Assembly: GCA_031269775.1 (NCBI GenBank) | Contig: JAISYQ010000027.1 | Coordinates: 1-64,000 of the forward strand | Origin: Streptococcaceae bacterium | GTDB lineage: Bacteria; Bacillota; Bacilli; Lactobacillales; Streptococcaceae | Length of the DNA: 64,000 bases | Direction of reading: 5' to 3' | Shown: positions 60,000 to 64,000 of the stretch, in pieces | Position numbering within the stretch: position 1 is the stretch's first letter | How the letters are laid out: each line of letters starts with the position of its first letter | The notes under the pieces: generated by a model | The model's input: the letters and a program-made list of their open reading frames with translations, nothing else | What the model was told of the DNA's origin: nothing | Database searches by the model: none | Translations under genes and position numbers: made by a program

Positions 60000-61340
60000 T
60001 TAATTAATGGATAAATTCTCTAGATAGTTAACAAGTTCTTTATTCGGTCTAATTTTTTCTAGATAATATATTAAATTCTGTTCCACTTGATTTTGAGCCT
60101 TAATACAAAAATCATCTGTGAGATCAAAGATATCTTTAAAACATAACTGACAAAATTTAGCTGCCCAACAAGATTTACACTTTTGTGTTTTTTCTAAAGT
60201 TTTCTTTAAAAGCTTTCTTATTTTTTTTACATCCAATCCTTCAAACACATTTCCTAAACAAAAAACCTCTTCCTTTTCATTTACTCTCTCACAAATAATA
60301 ATTTTTCCCGAAGGCATCACAAAATTTTTTCTAATGCCAGGAGTACAAAATCCACCTGGAAAAATGTCCAATGCATATTCATTATTAAGCAAAGCTTTAT
60401 GGAATTTAACTGCATCATTTAAAACGGACTGATAAACAAAAAAATATTGTTCTGGGTTAAAACGAAAAGGTTTTTCAGTTTTTTCTTTTTTTAAAAATTC
60501 TAAAAAAAATTTTGTTGGACTGACATCGATTAACATCACATTAGATTTACACAGTTTGGCCAAATAATCGTATTGCTTTTTATTCCCCGTAACTGAAGTT
60601 ACAACACTATTGAAAATCACATGTGTTTTAAAAAATTTTGGATCTTTTTTATAAAACTTCACTACATTTTCAAAAACTTTATTAAAAGAAGGGGAATCAG
60701 ATTTATCTAGTCTAAATTTATCATGAATCTCTTTAGAACCGTCCAAGCTAATCGTCAAATGAAAATTGTGATCAATTAAATACGTTGAAATTTCTTCATT
60801 TCCAAGAAGCATAGCATTTGTTGTAATATAAAAAATAGGCATACGAAAAGGATAATTTTCTTTCCAATACTCTACGCATTCTTTGATTAAATTAAACTTT
60901 AATAAAGGTTCTCCTCCATAAAATCCCAAGTGTAGCAAATCACTTTCATGTGAATTTGTTGCTAAAAGATCAATTGCTTTAAAAGCGATATTTCTAGGCA
61001 TTTCTTTGAGTTTATATTCTTGATTAGTATATTTTGACATGTAACCGCAATATTTGCATCTAAGATTACATTGCTCAGTAAGTGCTAAGGTTAAACTTGA
61101 TATCCTATTGTTTACTAACCATTGAAATTCATCATACGTATAATAATGCCTGAAATTAAATTTCACAGGGTTATCAATATTTCGACATAAACTGCCTTTT
61201 AAAAATTTTTCACACTCTCCTGTAAAAAGACCTTGCTCTAATAAATCAAAAATTTTTGGGGAAATTTCAATTAAATCGCTATTAACAGCATCATAAAGAT
61301 AATTTCCCATTTTTGTTTTCAATGTTTTACATAAATACAA
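60000..61340 (-). CDS. Radical SAM-SPASM peptide maturase (CcpM-like)
   Basis: A 446-aa enzyme starting at TTG 61340 with GAGGAAG upstream. Cys91, Cys95 and Cys98 (CNLRCKYC) bind the SAM cluster; GFYGGEPLL is the GGE motif; the SPASM end reads CKSCWAAKFCQLCF plus one more Cys (DDFCIKAQ). The first 70 residues look like a peptide-recognition part (NYLYDAVNSDLIEIS). With the S8/TIGR04066 partner it fits the CcpM-type maturases of Cys-rich peptides. Its substrates should be the Cys-containing peptides upstream. Confidence 0.88.
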   Translation of the reverse strand: MYLCKTLKTKMGNYLYDAVNSDLIEISPKIFDLLEQGLFTGECEKFLKGSLCRNIDNPVKFNFRHYYTYDEFQWLVNNRISSLTLALTEQCNLRCKYCGYMSKYTNQEYKLKEMPRNIAFKAIDLLATNSHESDLLHLGFYGGEPLLKFNLIKECVEYWKENYPFRMPIFYITTNAMLLGNEEISTYLIDHNFHLTISLDGSKEIHDKFRLDKSDSPSFNKVFENVVKFYKKDPKFFKTHVIFNSVVTSVTGNKKQYDYLAKLCKSNVMLIDVSPTKFFLEFLKKEKTEKPFRFNPEQYFFVYQSVLNDAVKFHKALLNNEYALDIFPGGFCTPGIRKNFVMPSGKIIICERVNEKEEVFCLGNVFEGLDVKKIRKLLKKTLEKTQKCKSCWAAKFCQLCFKDIFDLTDDFCIKAQNQVEQNLIYYLEKIRPNKELVNYLENLSIN

Positions 61341-61448
61341 AAATTCTTCCTCTTTTTCCTCTATATTTTAAGAAAATTTTTCTATCGTACAATAAAAATA
61401 TTACTCAATTAAAATTAAAAGTACTTGCGCAATTAAGTTAATTAACTT

Positions 61449-61544
61449 TTAGTATAAACCTTTCCTTACAGCAATAAGTGCATGAAGCTGGTATCCACAA
61501 TAGCATCCAAGTGCTTTAAGTCTAGCTTTCTTAATTTTTAACAT
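61449..61544 (-). pseudogene. Leader-truncated second precursor peptide
   Basis: A 31-aa frame: MLKIKKARLKALGCYCGYQL, then HALIAVRKGLY. It matches the intact precursor (61787-61942) in LKxLGCxCG and in LxAxxKG, but it lacks the first about 18 residues of the leader, the third Cys, and the tail after GLY. No ribosome binding site precedes the ATG, and repeat A begins 41 bases upstream. It is best read as a paralogue that lost its 5' end. Translation from the ATG is still possible. Confidence 0.6.
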
Positions 61545-61587
61545 AAAAAAATCATTTTACGTCGCTGATTTTTGAAAATGCCTCTAA

Positions 61588-61753
61588 GAGCCTGTTAACC
61601 TTTTTCTCTATTGATGAATTTTTTGAGAAATTTTTACGTTAAAAGCGTAATCTTTTAGGTAATGGATAAAATAAACCGAACTAAAGTAAGTTTTCACACC
61701 CCAGACAAAAAATTACCGAAAAATTTACAATTATTGAGATCGTTAACAGGCTC
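61588..61753. repeat. Repeat A copy (166 bp) between the two precursor genes, with TAA duplication
   Basis: GAGCCTGTTAAC and GTTAACAGGCTC ends, perfect over 12 bases. TAA at 61585-61587 and 61754-61756 is the target duplication. It is the only copy outside the 18-31 kb island. Confidence 0.9.
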
Positions 61754-61786
61754 TAAAAAAGTCAACAACAATTTTACCAATTTCCC

Positions 61787-61942
61787 TTACTTTAATTGAC
61801 TTACAGTATAACCTTTTCCTATTGCAAGAAACGTCTTAAGTGCGCAACCACAATGGCATCCAAGTGTTTTAAGGCTATCATTTTTATTGAGAGTATTGAC
61901 TTTTTTTAGTTTTATTTTTGCCTTTTGCTTGTTTTTCATCAT
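61787..61942 (-). CDS. Cys-rich RiPP precursor of the Clo7bot-like locus
   Basis: A 51-aa peptide with a very basic leader (MMKNKQKAKIKLKKVNTLNK) and a core region LKTLGCHCGCALKTF ending in LAIGKGYTVSQLK. Three Cys in a CxCxC pattern. AGGAGG lies 5-6 bases before the ATG. It is the first gene of a minus-strand operon with the radical SAM maturase, the S8 protease and ABC genes. The three Cys are likely targets for thioether formation, but this is inferred from context. It was too short for ordinary gene callers to be sure. Confidence 0.82.
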   Translation of the reverse strand: MMKNKQKAKIKLKKVNTLNKNDSLKTLGCHCGCALKTFLAIGKGYTVSQLK

Positions 61943-62051
61943 ATAACCCTCCTTTCATTATTTGTATTTTACTTCACATATTTATCAAATTTTTTATTCT
62001 AGAAATACATAAAATCTTTAAAATATAACAGAAAAAAAATTCAACAGCAGC

Positions 62052-62080
62052 ATGTTATCATTTTCTTCAATTTTTGTCAA
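62052..62080 (-). promoter_or_regulatory. Promoter of the Clo7bot-like operon
   Basis: On the minus strand TTGACA, 17 bases, TAACAT. It lies about 110 bases upstream of the precursor start and is the only good match in this 265-base gap. Confidence 0.55.
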
Positions 62081-62207
62081 CAAATATTTTTGTGAATATT
62101 TTAAATGATGAAATCATATACACAAGTATAAATATAGAAAAATTTTGCATATTTTTTGAAAAAAATAAACTCTTTTGAATATCAAAATACCTTAATTTAC
62201 GTCTTTC

Positions 62208-63998
62208 TTAATCTACAGAAACATATTTTTCTGCTTGCAGTGTGTACATTTCATAATATTTTCCCCCAAGATGCATCAATTTTTTGTGTGTTCCTAGCTC
62301 AACAATTTCTCCTTGATCAAATAAAACGATTATATCTGCAAGTTTTGCACTACACATTCTGTGTGAGATTATGATTAGTATTTTGTTTTTTCCACCCTCT
62401 TTAAAAATTTTGAAAAATTCTTCTTCTGTTTTAGGATCTAAAGAAGCTGTTGGCTCATCTAAAATTAAAATAGGAGCATCAGAAAACAGAGTTCTTGATA
62501 TTGCTAATTTTTGCCACTGTCCGATCGAAGGTTCTATCGCATCTTCATAAAAATCCTTACCCAAATTCGTATCATATCCGTATTTATATGTTTGAATAAA
62601 TTCATTTGATCGCGTTTTTTTAGCAATTTTTTTGATATGAGTAAGGTTATCAATGTTATTGATGTCCCCAAATCCTATATTTTTTTTAACATTCATCAAG
62701 TAACAAAGATAATCTTGAAAACAAACACCAAATAATTTTTTATAATCCGCTGGATTGTAATTTTTTATATTCACTCCATTAAGGAAAATTTTTCCGTTTA
62801 ATGGCTTATAAATGCCTAATAATAGTTTTACAAAAGTTGATTTTCCACTTCCATTCTCGCCAACAAGGCATAATTTTTCACAAGTTTTAAATTTTAAATT
62901 TACATTTTTCAAAGCATAATTATTAGCCCCTGGATATTTAAAGGAAACATCGACAAATTCTACAGTACTCACAATTTGAGAAATTAAAACCTTTTTTGGA
63001 CTTTCAACGATTTCTTCTTTTATTTCTAAAAAATTGAATAAATAATTTAAAAACAACATACTTTTATTATTGGAAGCTACTAAGTCAACTAACGCTAATA
63101 AGCCCATTTCAAAAGAAACAATTGCTGTATTGTAAAGAATAAATTTAGATACAGAAACTAGCCCAAAAATAATTGCTTTAATAAGCCAATACATGACAAC
63201 TCCAACCCCAAAAATTGCAAAAAAATAAGTCAATATTATATATATTGTTTCTTCTCGAGCAATTTTTATATTTCCTTTGAAAAAATTTTCAAAAGAGTTT
63301 TTCCGTATCTTTTTTAGATAATCAAAAAGGTTAAAAATTCTTATTTCTTTGGCGTATTTAGGCGTAGAAATTAATGAAAAATAATACCAAATTTGTCTTA
63401 ATTGCATTGTTTTACTTATTAAATATTTATAAAGTTTGCCACCAGTTTTTTGTTTATAGTATAGTACCGGCAAAGCAAATACGACTAATAAGAATAAAGC
63501 AGATGCTTTCCATTTCATCAATATCACCATATAACCAACAGAAGAAATCGTTGTCGAAACGACACTAAACAGACTCTCCATTATATTAAGAGGTTCATAG
63601 CTTGCCTGATCTAGAGCATTTTTATAGGAATCTAAAAAAATCGGTGTATCCATTATTTCTTGGTTTATTTTTTGAAATTTACCTGCAATCATAGTTTCAA
63701 TGTTATGTGATAATTTATAACCTGTTATTTGACAAACAATCTTTTTAATATTTTCTGCAGAAAAATTAAGGACAATACCAAAAAGCATAATTATTAAGAT
63801 AAAAAATAAATGATTATAAGCATCTTGTGTTATAACTTCATTATTATGCTTATGTTCAAGAATTTTTATGATCTCAAAAGTTGTATAGGTTGTAATAATT
63901 GGACTTATTCCATTAATAATCATTGTTCCCAATGAGAAAAATAGGACCCAAGGTCCTGCTTTAAAAATTTCTTTAAATATAAAAGTTATTTTAAACAA
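62208..63998 (-). CDS. ABC exporter (fused membrane and ATPase domains), probably partial at the window edge
   Basis: At least 596 aa. The N-terminal about 330 residues hold five or six membrane helices. The ATPase domain has GENGSGKST, the signature SIGQWQKLAISRTL (an altered LSGGQ), LILDEPTASLDP and a switch His in IISHRM. The frame starts at a TTG two bases from the window end, and no ribosome binding site can be seen, so the true start may lie outside. A C39 leader-peptidase domain cannot be excluded upstream. It is co-directional with the operon and is a good candidate exporter. Confidence 0.85.
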   Translation of the reverse strand: MFKITFIFKEIFKAGPWVLFFSLGTMIINGISPIITTYTTFEIIKILEHKHNNEVITQDAYNHLFFILIIMLFGIVLNFSAENIKKIVCQITGYKLSHNIETMIAGKFQKINQEIMDTPIFLDSYKNALDQASYEPLNIMESLFSVVSTTISSVGYMVILMKWKASALFLLVVFALPVLYYKQKTGGKLYKYLISKTMQLRQIWYYFSLISTPKYAKEIRIFNLFDYLKKIRKNSFENFFKGNIKIAREETIYIILTYFFAIFGVGVVMYWLIKAIIFGLVSVSKFILYNTAIVSFEMGLLALVDLVASNNKSMLFLNYLFNFLEIKEEIVESPKKVLISQIVSTVEFVDVSFKYPGANNYALKNVNLKFKTCEKLCLVGENGSGKSTFVKLLLGIYKPLNGKIFLNGVNIKNYNPADYKKLFGVCFQDYLCYLMNVKKNIGFGDINNIDNLTHIKKIAKKTRSNEFIQTYKYGYDTNLGKDFYEDAIEPSIGQWQKLAISRTLFSDAPILILDEPTASLDPKTEEEFFKIFKEGGKNKILIIISHRMCSAKLADIIVLFDQGEIVELGTHKKLMHLGGKYYEMYTLQAEKYVSVD

Positions 63999-64000
63999 AT

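Noticed and set aside
62156-62374. 72-aa plus-strand frame at the end of the ABC exporter
   Set aside because: Antisense to the conserved ATPase end; no ribosome binding site.

Overview
The window looks like a chromosomal segment of a low-GC Firmicute, most likely of the order Lactobacillales. The evidence is an AT-rich composition, strong AGGAGG-type ribosome binding sites, an Rgg-type regulator, ptsH-ptsI, an L27 precursor with a cleavable N-terminus next to its Prp protease, a YpmB-like gene next to asnS, and a lactococcin 972-type locus. I cannot name the species. No tRNA, rRNA or CRISPR array was seen.

Core blocks: 1-2.7 kb has a decayed membrane protein end, a decayed cutC and tkt. 3.0-8.1 kb has dnaX, uvrC, rplU, prp and rpmA. 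8.4-13.5 kb has an Rgg-like regulator, bioY, pyrB, ptsI and ptsH. 13.8-18.0 kb has zwf and alaS. 34.4-42.9 kb has purD, a YpmB-like gene, asnS, lspA, an rluD-type gene, a LysM protein, cmk and rpsA. 48.6-54.2 kb has lexA, gyrB, an ABC-F ATPase and nrnA.

Four separate peptide-natural-product or bacteriocin loci lie between these blocks. (1) 20.7-27.6 kb is a decayed skf/subtilosin-like locus: a small peptide, a CPBP protease, a radical SAM-SPASM maturase broken by two frameshifts, a broken ABC exporter, and an ABC ATPase/permease pair. An IS5-family element is inserted in it. (2) 31.1-34.3 kb is a complete lactococcin 972-type locus. (3) 43.0-48.4 kb is a compact proteusin-like RiPP locus: a GNAT-like protein, three NHLP-leader precursors ending NVAGG plus a fourth decayed one, a radical SAM-SPASM enzyme and a PoyD-type radical SAM epimerase. 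(4) 54.3-64.0 kb, all on the minus strand, is a Clo7bot-like locus: a three-Cys precursor, a truncated second precursor, a radical SAM-SPASM maturase, an S8 protease fused to a TIGR04066-like domain, an ABC ATPase, an ABC permease carrying a degenerate M1-peptidase-like domain, a second permease and an ABC exporter.

The 18.0-34.4 kb accessory island starts at the 3' end of alaS and ends at a second, diverged copy of the alaS 3' end (34336-34401), just before purD. It is crowded with mobile DNA: one intact ISAs1-family element, two broken ISAs1 pieces, an IS630-family remnant, an IS5-family copy with a decayed transposase, and many copies of a small element (repeat A, ends GAGCCTGTTAAC/GTTAACAGGCTC). 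Repeat A has the same ends as the IS5-family element and makes the same kind of 3-bp TNA target duplication, so it is probably a MITE moved by that family. A second family (repeat B) has three copies, each exactly 160 bp and flanked by ATT on both sides. A roughly 180-bp leader sequence is repeated upstream of the peptide genes of loci 1 and 2.
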